Below are positions 28,379 to 36,791 of a DNA stretch of 64,000 bases, one piece after another. Source of the DNA: Bacillus sp. F19. GTDB lineage: Bacteria; Bacillota; Bacilli; Bacillales; Bacillaceae. The number at the start of each line of letters is the position of its first letter. Positions within the stretch are counted from its first letter, which is position 1. The translations under genes and the position numbers were made by a program. The notes under the pieces are model-generated. The model was not told where the DNA came from. It made no database searches and saw only the letters and a list, made by a program, of their open reading frames with translations. The stretch is from positions 2,692,001-2,756,000 of the forward strand of contig CP085710.1 of assembly GCA_023823795.1 (NCBI GenBank), given 5' to 3'.

Positions 28379-29151
28379 TTCTGATCCTTCATCGTTACAA
28401 ACTGAATACCTGTATGAAGATTAGAGAAGGTTTGAATATTATCTATCGATATGCCGAGGTTTATCAGGGTTTGTGCAATTTCCGGGCGAATGCCGACAAT
28501 GATGCAGCTGGCGCCTAGCAATTGGACGGCTTCCGCTGCCTGAATCAGATGGTTTGCAACGAATGTATCGACAACCGGGACGCCGGTAATATCTATAAAT
28601 ATATGATTGCATTTGTAGTGTTCGACGCCGATCAGGAGATTTTCCCTTATCACCTTTGCCCTGTCATCATTAATGTTGCCAATCAGAGGCAGGATACATA
28701 TGCTTGTCGAGATTGGAATCATTGGAGCCGTCAGTTCTTTTACAATATGCTGCTGTTTGCGGAATTCAGTATTCCAAGAACTTGAACAATCACTCACTAA
28801 ATCTGCAATAATGGGATCGAACCAACTGTCCACGCTCTCATATAAGTCATTCACCCGGATTGCTGAATTTTCATCTGAGAGAGCAATTTCAATGAGAGAC
28901 CTTCTGAATTCCTGAATGGATTTAACTAGATATGTTAATGAATCATCCTGTATAAAAAATCTCTCGTACCAATCTCTCAAATAATCGGCAGACTTTTCAT
29001 CCGATCTGCTGATGATGCTGAAAATCATATCAAATAATTTTTGCTTTTCAACTGAATCTATAAATTGCGGACTTTCGACTCTGTTCTCCCATCTCTCATA
29101 AAGAAGGCGTTCATTCTGGTTCATCATGTCTATTACTTGCTGCATATACAC
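28363..29151 (-). CDS. RsbR-type stressosome protein (STAS domain)
   Basis: The 262-residue protein has an N-terminal non-haem-globin-like helical sensor (residues 1-140) and a C-terminal STAS domain. DITGVPVVDT and GIRPEIAQTLINLGI carry both threonines that RsbT phosphorylates in RsbRA. It therefore probably joins the 1.8-MDa stressosome that triggers SigB. It stands alone, as the paralogues RsbRB-RD do in B. subtilis, and I cannot tell which one it matches. Confidence 0.85.
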   Translation of the reverse strand: MYMQQVIDMMNQNERLLYERWENRVESPQFIDSVEKQKLFDMIFSIISRSDEKSADYLRDWYERFFIQDDSLTYLVKSIQEFRRSLIEIALSDENSAIRVNDLYESVDSWFDPIIADLVSDCSSSWNTEFRKQQHIVKELTAPMIPISTSICILPLIGNINDDRAKVIRENLLIGVEHYKCNHIFIDITGVPVVDTFVANHLIQAAEAVQLLGASCIIVGIRPEIAQTLINLGISIDNIQTFSNLHTGIQFVTMKDQKEQRS

Positions 29152-29213
29152 TCCCCCAACTTTCTTTCCTCTCTACCCTCTACCCTATGGAGACCCGGAG
29201 TCAAACGTTTTCT

Positions 29214-30266
29214 TTAAAAAGGAAGTTCTATATTTGTTTCAAGAGTTCCTCGAATTTTTTTCAAATAGCTGTCTTTTCCTTTTAGCCATTCTTTAAATGA
29301 AAAGACAAGCGGCTGAGTGTCTCCTCCAACTCCGATCAGAACCTGAAGGGATTTTGGAATATACACAGCAGTATGAAGGGTTCCGGCCCAATTATGATAT
29401 TCTTTTTTGAAAATCACACTGCTTCTGCTGTTAAAAAAAGTAAAAGCTTCCGATGCTGTAAAATCTTTTCGGAAGGCTTCTGAAAGCTGTTCCTTCCTGG
29501 TATGTGTTTCCACTAAATGATGACGGTTTTCCACCAGTTTAGAAGGACTCTCAAAATGATTTGTGCAAGCCAATTGATGACTCGACGTGATAGATACTCC
29601 CTTGCTGGATGCTTCTGCTATGGCTGCATTTCCAGCTGCATCATAAATAGAATAATTAAATGCATGTCGATGTGGAATCTCTCTTAATTTCGCTACGGCT
29701 TCTTCTGTCGTTTTGCAAGTATCCAGGATAAATCTTGCAATGCTGCAGCAAATAAAACCGTCTCCGGCTTTTAGCCTGTTAACGAAATGATAGCCTATGA
29801 CAAGGCCTTTTTCATTCATGCCGTCAATCCGACCAATCATCCTTGCTGCAAACCCAATGCTCGCGTACCCATTTTCAGGCTGCCAAATCAAAAATCGTCC
29901 TTCGTATGTTTTAGGATGGTAGTCGTAGTTTCTTGCATAATAGCCGTTTTGCATAAGGGCACTGCACCCTGACTTTTTCCAATCTGCCTGATACCCGCTA
30001 TATTCATGAACAACATCCTCAAGCGGCCAGTTAAGTCCTGCAGACAAGCCCTCCAGCTCCTGCCATAGTCCTGGAGCGAATCGTTCATAAAGTCTATGAG
30101 CCGTTTTCAGGACTGATTGATAAGATTTGTTTGATTTTATTCTTCTTTTTCGATGATTTTGAAAGAGTTTAGTATCTTTATGTATTTTTCCCTGTTTTAC
30201 ACCAAGGTCATAGTAGCTGCCTCGTCCCTGTATGACTTCTGCTTCAATTTTCATCATCTCTTTCAC
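29214..30266 (-). CDS. C45 family autoproteolytic acyltransferase/hydrolase
   Basis: The 350-residue protein resembles acyl-CoA:6-aminopenicillanate acyltransferase and related Ntn hydrolases. GCSALMQNGYYARNYDYHP holds the nucleophile Cys (near residue 101), exposed by self-cleavage in this family, and the YARNYDY oxyanion segment. Substrate unknown; relatives act on choloyl or acyl amides. No partner gene. Confidence 0.82.
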   Translation of the reverse strand: MKEMMKIEAEVIQGRGSYYDLGVKQGKIHKDTKLFQNHRKRRIKSNKSYQSVLKTAHRLYERFAPGLWQELEGLSAGLNWPLEDVVHEYSGYQADWKKSGCSALMQNGYYARNYDYHPKTYEGRFLIWQPENGYASIGFAARMIGRIDGMNEKGLVIGYHFVNRLKAGDGFICCSIARFILDTCKTTEEAVAKLREIPHRHAFNYSIYDAAGNAAIAEASSKGVSITSSHQLACTNHFESPSKLVENRHHLVETHTRKEQLSEAFRKDFTASEAFTFFNSRSSVIFKKEYHNWAGTLHTAVYIPKSLQVLIGVGGDTQPLVFSFKEWLKGKDSYLKKIRGTLETNIELPF

Positions 30267-30391
30267 GCTCCATACCTTCTATGATGAATGATTTGCAGCG
30301 ATAAAACAAATTCTAATGAGCATATTTAATGAAACTTTGAAATCAAGAAAGTATTATGTAGATGAATACATGAATACGGAGGTCGAGAATT

Positions 30392-31471
30392 ATGAATTCA
30401 AAGTATCTGCCGATATTACAGCCATTTGATTTTAAAAACGGTATTCAATTAAAAAACCGGATTGTGATGGCTCCCCAATGACGAACTTTTCATCAAATGA
30501 AGACGGAACAGTAACAGAAGCAGAAACTGCTTATTATAGCCGCCGTTCAAGCGGAGTTGGAATGGTGATTACTGCATGTGCCTATGTTACGCCAAGCGGT
30601 AAAGGATTCCCTGGCGAATTTGGAAGTGATTCTGATGATATGATTCCATCATTGAGAAAGCTTGCATCATCTATTAAGGATAAAGGGGCAAAAGCCATTC
30701 TCCAGATTTTTCACGGAGGAATAATGGTTCCTGAAGAACTAGTGCCGGATGGAGATGTAGTCAGTGCAAGTGCACGAAGAAAAAAACAGCATTATTAATG
30801 ACTTTGGAGAATCAGCCCGCCGTGCCATTGAAGCTGGCTTTGACGGTGTTGAAATACATGGTGCTAATGGATATTTAATTCAGCAATTCGTCTCTCCTCA
30901 TTCAAATCGCCGTGAAGACGAGTTTGGAGGAAGCATTGAAAACAGGCTTGCTTTCCCTCTTGCAATCGTTGACGAAGTGAAAAAAACCGTTGCTCATTAT
31001 GGTACAGAAGAATTTCTAGTGGGCTACCGTTTCTCTCCTGAGGAGCCGGAAACACCTGGAATTACGATGGAAGATACATTAGCGCTTGTTGATGCGCTTA
31101 CTGAAAAAGACTTGGATTATCTGCATATCTCACTGATGGAATATTGGTCAGCTCCAAGACGGGGTATTGATGACACCCGCTCTCGCCTCGAAATTATTCA
31201 AGAACGTGTTGCCGGCAAGGTACCGCTGATTGGCGTTGGGTCTATTTATACACCAGATGATGCCATAAAAGCGATGAGTACTGGAGTGCCGCTGATTGCC
31301 CTCGGACGGGAATTAATCATCGATCCAGATTGGGTGAAGAAAATTTCCGAAGGCCGGGAACATGAAATTGAGACTGAACTTGATAAAACTGCCCAGTCCC
31401 GACTGGTCGTACCTGATCCTTTATGGCAGGCGATTATTCATGCACCTGGCTGGTTCCCTGTTAAAGTCTGA
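30392..31471 (+). pseudogene. Old yellow enzyme-family NADH:flavin oxidoreductase, broken
   Basis: The gene starts MNSKYLPILQPFDFKNGIQL with GGAGGTCGAG upstream, then stops at 30478 where CCCCAATG replaces the expected CCAATG. The next frame (TNFSSNEDGTVTEAETAYYS) runs to 30795, and a third frame (NDFGESARRAIEAGFDGVEI, HGANGYLIQQF) runs to 31471. A stretch of some 20-40 residues appears missing near 30775. It resembles YqiG-type OYE proteins. Two lesions plus a deletion support real decay. Confidence 0.82.
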
Positions 31472-31760
31472 AGATAAAAAGAAAATACATCGCTGATTAA
31501 TGGGTTCTGTTGAAAGGTGCTAAACGTTAAATAACACTCCCTATAACCTATTAATTAGCATAGGTGAATAGCAGGACTTTGTTGCTCAGCAAAGCCCTGC
31601 TATTCATTTTGTGCTGGATAAAAAGAAGGGAACTCTACTTGAAGTCCCCGCAGTTGTTCTATCAAAATCCTTATTCTGGAAAGATCCGGCACTTGTCAAT
31701 TGTGCCCGTTTTCCATAACTCGAGGTTCGCTGAAACGACTTTTGAGTGCTCAAACGATCA
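31472..31760. other. Spacer with one terminator
   Basis: Apart from the hairpin at 31566-31605 I see no convincing gene. A weak 62-codon minus frame (31604-31792) has no ribosome site and no similarity I recognise. Confidence 0.5.
31566..31611 (+). terminator. Intrinsic terminator
   Basis: GAATAGCAGG (31566-31575) pairs with CCTGCTATTC (31596-31605), extended by ACTTTG/CAAAG, with a T-rich 3' side. It follows the OYE pseudogene. Confidence 0.75.
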
Positions 31761-32258
31761 TTATCCTTTATAACTGATTTTTCCTGTCTCAACTAATTCC
31801 TTAAGGCCCATAAACATTAAATTCCAGCCATGTTCAGATCCATCATGATACTCTCCAAGAGCTTTTTCGATATCAGATTTTGTCCAATTTTCTTCGTGAG
31901 GAACGTTGATGTTTTGTGAAAATGTCATTTCACATCCTTGTTGCAGTTCTCTAAGCTCGACTGTTATCGTATCTTCTGATTCGCTAAACTGCGGCATTTT
32001 AAAAGTAAACACTAATTTTTTGGGTGGATCAATTTCAAGGTATTCCCCGATCGCCCGATAATCTTTTCCGCCTCGATGGTCAATAATTTCCCAAGTGCCT
32101 CCTACTTGAGGGTCATTTGTTGCCGCCTTATTTGTCCCTTCCAATGTAAAGAACCATTTTCTCATCATTTCAGGGTTCAGCCATGCATCAAAAACTCTTT
32201 CTGGTTCAACATCAAAATTTCTTGTCATTTTTAAAGTAGTTGTAGAATAGTTTTTCAT
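31761..32258 (-). CDS. SRPBCC (AHSA1-type) domain protein
   Basis: The 165-residue protein has the START/Bet v1-like fold: the N-terminal FDVEPERVFDAWLNPEMMRK and the C-terminal HDGSEHGWNLMFMGLKELVE are typical of Aha1-like SRPBCC proteins. These bind hydrophobic ligands; the role is unknown. It follows the ArsR-type gene by 21 bp, a frequent pairing in bacilli, and is probably controlled by it. Confidence 0.85.
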   Translation of the reverse strand: MKNYSTTTLKMTRNFDVEPERVFDAWLNPEMMRKWFFTLEGTNKAATNDPQVGGTWEIIDHRGGKDYRAIGEYLEIDPPKKLVFTFKMPQFSESEDTITVELRELQQGCEMTFSQNINVPHEENWTKSDIEKALGEYHDGSEHGWNLMFMGLKELVETGKISYKG

Positions 32259-32279
32259 CTTAATACTCCTTTATGTAAT

Positions 32280-32621
32280 TTAATGTTCTTTCTTTTTTGC
32301 TTTCAATAACTCATTCTCAAGAAGATCAAAGCGATTACTCCAAAATCCTTCATAAAAACGCAGCCATTCTGCAGCTTGAGATAATGATTCAGAATTTAAG
32401 CGGCATATGTGAGTTCTGCTCTTAACACTCCTATCTACTAAATTTGCCCGCTCCAACACCTTTATATGTTTTGAAACGGCAGCCAAAGACATATCAAACG
32501 GCTTTGCTAATTCTGAAACTGTCCTTTCTTTTAGAGCCATCATATGAACCATTTCTCTTCTTGTAGAATCAGCTAAAGCATGGAAAATTTCATTTAAATG
32601 ATCATTGTTATAGTTAACCAT
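32280..32621 (-). CDS. ArsR family winged-helix regulator
   Basis: The 113-residue product starts MVNYNNDHLNEIFHALADST and has the recognition helix MSLAAVSKHIKVLERANLVD. No metal-binding Cys pair is present, so it belongs to the SRPBCC-paired type, not the metalloregulators. The ATG at 32621 lies in the centre of a large inverted repeat (32595-32648), probably the operator. An ATG eight codons upstream is possible. No clear ribosome site is visible. Confidence 0.85.
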   Translation of the reverse strand: MVNYNNDHLNEIFHALADSTRREMVHMMALKERTVSELAKPFDMSLAAVSKHIKVLERANLVDRSVKSRTHICRLNSESLSQAAEWLRFYEGFWSNRFDLLENELLKAKKKEH

Positions 32622-32648
32622 GTAGTTAAATATAACAATGATCATTTA
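32595..32648. promoter_or_regulatory. Large inverted repeat over the arsR-type start (operator)
   Basis: TAAATGATCATTGTTATA (32595-32612) and TATAACAATGATCATTTA (32631-32648) are perfect 18-bp arms around an 18-bp centre containing the start codon. TAGTTAAATATA (32622-32633) also repeats at 32661-32672. Autoregulatory binding is inferred. Confidence 0.7.
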
Positions 32649-32910
32649 TATTCAACTGTTTAGTTAAATATATAGCATTCTACCTTATTTCTATTATTAG
32701 CCCCTTCTACTAAAATTCCGGCCCTGCATAATCCTGAACGTCAATAAAAGAATTCAACCCGAAGAGCGTTAACCCATCTTTGATTAACGCTTCCGAACCT
32801 TCCTAATCTCTTTTGCTGTTAGTTCATTTATTGAATCGGCTACACTAAGTTAGACAATTATTTTAAGGTCAAGTAGACTAACGGAAACAATGAAAAAAGG
32901 AGATTCTACT

Positions 32911-33195
32911 ATGACTAAACGAGAGCGCCGAACATTCACACAAGAATTTAAAGAACAAATCGTACAACTATACCTAACTGGAAAGCCACGTAAAGAAATT
33001 ATAAGAGAGTACGATTTGACGCCTTCCTCGCTGGATAAATGGATCAGTCAACAACGCAACTCAGGTTCGTTTAAAGAAAAAGATAATTTAACGCCTGATC
33101 AAGTGAAATTAGCTGAGGTAATGAAGAGAAATAAACAGCTAGAAATGGAGAATGATATTTTAAAGCAAGCCGCGCTGATCATGGGACGAAAGTAA
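32911..33195 (+). CDS. IS3-family transposase OrfA, copy 1
   Basis: The 94-residue protein has a helix-turn-helix (KEIIREYDLTPSSLDKWISQ) and a C-terminal leucine-zipper-like helix ending KQAALIMGRK. It recognises the element ends and forms the N-terminal part of the OrfAB transposase through a -1 frameshift near its stop. AAAAAAGGAG precedes the ATG. Confidence 0.9.
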   Translation: MTKRERRTFTQEFKEQIVQLYLTGKPRKEIIREYDLTPSSLDKWISQQRNSGSFKEKDNLTPDQVKLAEVMKRNKQLEMENDILKQAALIMGRK

Positions 33196-33197
33196 AT

Positions 33198-34031
33198 GTG
33201 ATTCGAAACAACACCCACAAATACTCGGTATCAGCAATGTGTAACGTCCTCGAGATTCCAAGAAGCACGTATTATTACGAAGAAAAAATTCACCCTCAAA
33301 CAGATGAGGTAACCCTCAAGGTGATTGAAATCTTTCATGCCAGCCGCCAAAACTATGGGACGCGGAAAATTAAAGTGGAACTCCAGAAATGTGGATACCA
33401 GGTTTCAAGAAGACGGATTGGCAGAGTGATGAAAGAGCAAGGTCTAGTGTCCACTTATACCATTGCCCAGTTCAAGCCCCATGCATCAACGTGTAACGAA
33501 TCGAAACAAAAGAATGAGCTTAACCGTGAGTTCAGACAAAAAGCAGCTTACAACGTGGTTGTCAGTGATTTAACGTATGTGAGAGTCGAGAAAAAATGGC
33601 ATTACATATGTGTATTTGTTGATCTTTACAATCGGGAAATTATCGGGTACAGTGCTGGTCCGCAGAAGGACGCACAGCTTGTGTACCGAGCCATTTCTTC
33701 AATTGAAATTGATCTAAGCAAGATCAAGCTATTTCACACGGATCGAGGAAGTGAATTCAAGAATAAATTGATTGACGAAGCCCTAGCAACATTTAAAATC
33801 AAGCGTTCTTTGAGTATGAAAGGCTGTCCATATGATAATGCGGTGGCGGAGGCAACATTTAAAATTATCAAGACAGAGTTTGTGAAAAAACGCCACTTCG
33901 AATCATTATCCGACTTAAATAGAAAACTATTTGATTATGTGAACTGGTTTAATGGAACAAGAATACATGGTACATTGGGTTATTTAAGTCCAAGAGAATA
34001 CAAAAATTTACACCTTAAAAAAACTGTCTAG
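33198..34031 (+). CDS. IS3-family transposase OrfB (DDE), copy 1
   Basis: The 277-residue catalytic part carries the DDE triad in VVSDLTYVRV, LFHTDRGSEF and PYDNAVAEATFKIIKTE, after an HTH_21-type region (RQNYGTRKIKVELQKCGYQV). The GTG start lies 2 bp after the OrfA stop; the frame is open further upstream, as needed for OrfAB fusion. Its protein is identical to copy 3. Confidence 0.92.
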   Translation: MIRNNTHKYSVSAMCNVLEIPRSTYYYEEKIHPQTDEVTLKVIEIFHASRQNYGTRKIKVELQKCGYQVSRRRIGRVMKEQGLVSTYTIAQFKPHASTCNESKQKNELNREFRQKAAYNVVVSDLTYVRVEKKWHYICVFVDLYNREIIGYSAGPQKDAQLVYRAISSIEIDLSKIKLFHTDRGSEFKNKLIDEALATFKIKRSLSMKGCPYDNAVAEATFKIIKTEFVKKRHFESLSDLNRKLFDYVNWFNGTRIHGTLGYLSPREYKNLHLKKTV

Positions 34032-34185
34032 TTTAGTGTTGACATACCATATTTTCTTATTCACTTACCATTCAACTAACAAAAAACTTAAGGTCTAGAT
34101 GAACAATCGCTATGTCCTGCACTCTTCACCTAATATGGAATATGAACAAGTAAAGGATCGCAGATAATTCTTGTATATATCACTA

Positions 34186-34395
34186 CTAATTTTCTATTAT
34201 TTTCTGTTCTTCCTTAAATTTGCTTAGACATTTTTTACATATACAATGTCTTCTTTTACTTTCGGCAGGAACTAATTCAAAGATTTCATTAGGAAACTTT
34301 TCCTCGTTGCACCAGCAGTTATCGTTTTCTCCAGAACCTGTATTACACTTGTTCTCTTCGCCACATATTGGACAAAATTTATTAATCAATGACAA
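34186..34395 (-). CDS. Cysteine-rich CWC family protein
   Basis: The 69-residue protein holds CPICGEENKC, the CWC triplet (NDNCWC) and a C-x2-C near the end (CICKKCL), matching the cysteine-rich CWC family. It probably binds zinc; function unknown. Confidence 0.78.
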   Translation of the reverse strand: MSLINKFCPICGEENKCNTGSGENDNCWCNEEKFPNEIFELVPAESKRRHCICKKCLSKFKEEQKIIEN

Positions 34396-34531
34396 CCCTT
34401 CCTCAGTCCTTCAAATTATATTTATTATCTATCTCCCTACATTGTAGTAGATCATGCAGCTGCAATTGAGCAGGAATGCAGAAAAGCCCTCTTTCATCCA
34501 ATGCTAACCAAGTTACTCTTTTCAGGCTCAA

Positions 34532-35358
34532 TCCGGAGATTTGGGTACTCATACAGCGCGTATGATACCCTAAATCAGACATACTCCGGCTTTTGAGTAC
34601 TCATACAGGCCGTTTGATACCCTAAAATAGACATTCTCCCCGGGTTTGATCCTCATACAGCGCGTTTGATACCCTAAAATAGACATTCTCCCCGGGTTTG
34701 GGTACTCATACAAGGCGTTTGATACCCTGAATCGCCGTATGATACCCTGAATCGCCGTATGATACCCTGAATCGCCGTATGATACCCTGAATCGCCGTAT
34801 GATACCCTGAAATAGACATACTCCCCGGGTTTGGGTACTCATACAGCGCGTTTGATACCCTGTATCAGGCATACTCCGGCTTTTGAGTACTCATACAGGC
34901 CGTTTGATACCCTAAAATAGACATACTCCCCGGGTTTGGGTATTCATACAGCGCGTTTGATACCCTGTATCAGGCATACTCCAGCTTTTGAGTACTCATA
35001 CAGGCCGTTTGATACCCTAAAATAGACATACTCCCCGGGTTTGGGTACTCATACAGCGCGTTTGATACCCTGAATCAGGTATACTCCGGCTTTTGAGTAC
35101 TCATACAGGCCGTTTGATACCCTAAAATAGACATACTCCCCGGGTTTGGGTACTCATACTGGCCGTATGATACCCTAAAGTAGACATACTCCCCGGGTTT
35201 GGGTACTCATACTGGCCGTATGATACCCTAAAGTAGACATACTCCCCGGGTTTGGGTACTCATACAGGCCGTATGATACCCTAAAGTAGACATACTCCCC
35301 GGGTTTGGGTACTCATACAGAACGTATGATACCCTGAAATAGACATACTCCACAGGTT
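34532..35358. repeat. Array of about 53-bp palindromic tandem repeats
   Basis: The repeating unit contains GGGTACTCATAC, a short centre and GTATGATACCC (or TTTGATACCC), which can pair as a hairpin with one bulged base, followed by a linker such as AAAATAGACATACTCCCC. GATACCC occurs 18 times. Two linker types alternate, giving a higher-order period near 105 bp, and a 20-bp subunit (GATACCCTGAATCGCCGTAT) repeats exactly four times at 34721-34800. The unit length is not a multiple of 3 and no gene spans it. Function unknown. Confidence 0.85.
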
Positions 35359-35409
35359 TGGCTACTTAAAGCGAGCTTTTGACACCCACAAAACAGTCTT
35401 ATTCCAACG

Positions 35410-35463
35410 ATAATAAAACAAAAAACGGATACAAATTGTTGTGCAATTTAGTATCCGTTTTCT
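35410..35463 (-). terminator. Terminator of odhAB
   Basis: AAAACGGATAC (35422-35432) and GTATCCGTTTT (35451-35461) pair, with an inner AAATTG/CAATTT stem, and a T-rich stretch follows on the minus strand. Confidence 0.82.
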
Positions 35464-35532
35464 TCAGTATTTTTGTTTTTTCTCCCTCAATCCATAACAA
35501 TTAGATTAATGTCATGAGGTTTTCAAGTTCTT

Positions 35533-36789
35533 TTATCCTTCAATCAGCAATGATTCTGGATCTTCTAGCAAATCTTTGACAGTTGCAAGGAAGCTTACTG
35601 CTTCTTTGCCGTCTACGATACGATGATCGTATGAAAGCGCGATGTACATCATTGGACGGTTTTCCATTGTATCTTTGTCAATCGCAACTGGACGAAGCTG
35701 AATTTTATGCATGCCCAGAATTCCTACTTGCGGTCCGTTTAAGATTGGTGTTGACATAAGAGAACCGAACACACCGCCATTTGTGATCGTAAATGTACCG
35801 CCAGATAGATCACCAATCGTTAATTTGTTGTTTTTCGCTTTTCCGGCAAGCTCGCCAATTGCTCCTTCGATTTGGGCAAATGATTTGCGGTCTGCATTAC
35901 GTACAACTGGTACAACTAATCCTTCTGGAGCTGAAACGGCAATGCCGATATCATAGAACTTTTTAATAACAAGCTCATCACCCTGAATTTCAGCATTCAA
36001 TAATGGGTATTTCTTAAGTGCAGCAATAACTGCTTTTGTAAAGAATGACATAAAGCCTAGGCGCACATCATGCTGCTCAAAGAATTTATCTTTTCTGCGT
36101 TTACGGACATCCATAACCGCCGTCATGTCAACTTCATTAAATGTCGTAAGCATCGCAGCTGTTTGCTGTACCTCAACCAGGCGTTTAGCAATCGTTTGTC
36201 TGCGGCGTGACATGCGCTCGCGCTCAACTGGTTTATCGAAAGAGTCAGAAGCTGATTTTGCAGGCTTAGCTTCAGGTGCTTTTTGAGGTGCAGCTGGCTT
36301 TGAAGCCGACGCGTTTGGAGAATAAGCTTCAACGTCATGCTTACGCAATCTTCCAAGCGGATCTCCTGAAGGAACTTGAGTCAAATCAATTCCTTTTTCT
36401 CTTGCAAGCTTTCGTGCTGCCGGAGAAGCAATTGGACGCTGTGATTTGCTTTCAGTCTTTTCATGCTTTTCCTCTTTAGGAGCAGAAGCTTTTGGCTGTT
36501 CTTCTTTAACCGGTTCTTCTTTAACTTCCTCTGCTGGAGCGGCTGCAGTCTCGCCGTTTTCATCAATCACAGCAATCACTTCGCCAACTTGAACCGTGTC
36601 ACCTGAATCTTTGACAACATCCTTCAGCACACCAGAATAATCAGCTGTCAGTTCAACGTTAACTTTATCTGTTTCAAGCTCAACCAGATATTCCCCTTTT
36701 TCAACATAGTCCCCTGGTTGTTTCAGCCATTGTGCGATAGTTCCTTCTGAGATGGATTCAGCTAATTCTGGTACGATTACTTGTGCCAT
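35533..36789 (-). CDS. odhB: Dihydrolipoamide succinyltransferase (2-oxoglutarate dehydrogenase E2)
   Basis: E2 core of the TCA-cycle 2-oxoglutarate dehydrogenase complex, moving succinyl from E1 to CoA. The 418-residue protein has one lipoyl domain (lipoyl Lys in [11 protein letters not shown] near 42), a Glu/Ala/Pro linker, an E3-binding domain ([16 protein letters not shown]) and the catalytic domain with SYDHRIVDG. The ATG at 36789 follows GGGAG and lies 2 bp after the odhA stop, so the two are translationally coupled. Confidence 0.95.
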   Translation of the reverse strand: MAQVIVPELAESISEGTIAQWLKQPGDYVEKGEYLVELETDKVNVELTADYSGVLKDVVKDSGDTVQVGEVIAVIDENGETAAAPAEEVKEEPVKEEQPKASAPKEEKHEKTESKSQRPIASPAARKLAREKGIDLTQVPSGDPLGRLRKHDVEAYSPNASASKPAAPQKAPEAKPAKSASDSFDKPVERERMSRRRQTIAKRLVEVQQTAAMLTTFNEVDMTAVMDVRKRRKDKFFEQHDVRLGFMSFFTKAVIAALKKYPLLNAEIQGDELVIKKFYDIGIAVSAPEGLVVPVVRNADRKSFAQIEGAIGELAGKAKNNKLTIGDLSGGTFTITNGGVFGSLMSTPILNGPQVGILGMHKIQLRPVAIDKDTMENRPMMYIALSYDHRIVDGKEAVSFLATVKDLLEDPESLLIEG

Positions 36790-36791
36790 GA

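Larger units (their letters stand above)
32832..34049 (+). mobile_element. IS3-family insertion sequence, copy 1 (1218 bp)
   Basis: The element runs from TGAATCGGCTACACTAAG to TAGTTTAGTGTTGACATACCA read on the plus strand; the ends are imperfect inverted repeats sharing ACACTAA and TAGACA. It is flanked by TAT on both sides, a 3-bp target duplication. Two further copies of identical length lie at 48942-50159 and 55498-56715. It holds orfA and orfB. Confidence 0.92.

Noticed and set aside
31604-31792. 62-codon minus ORF
   Set aside because: No start signal, overlaps the SRPBCC gene end and a terminator, and has no recognisable content.
34570-34872. A 100-codon minus-strand ORF inside the repeat array
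   Set aside because: It only reads through palindromic repeats whose unit is not a multiple of 3, has no ribosome site, and its peptide repeats shift frame.
34532-35358. CRISPR array
   Set aside because: The segments between palindromes are themselves repeated, unit spacing is uneven, and no cas genes are present.
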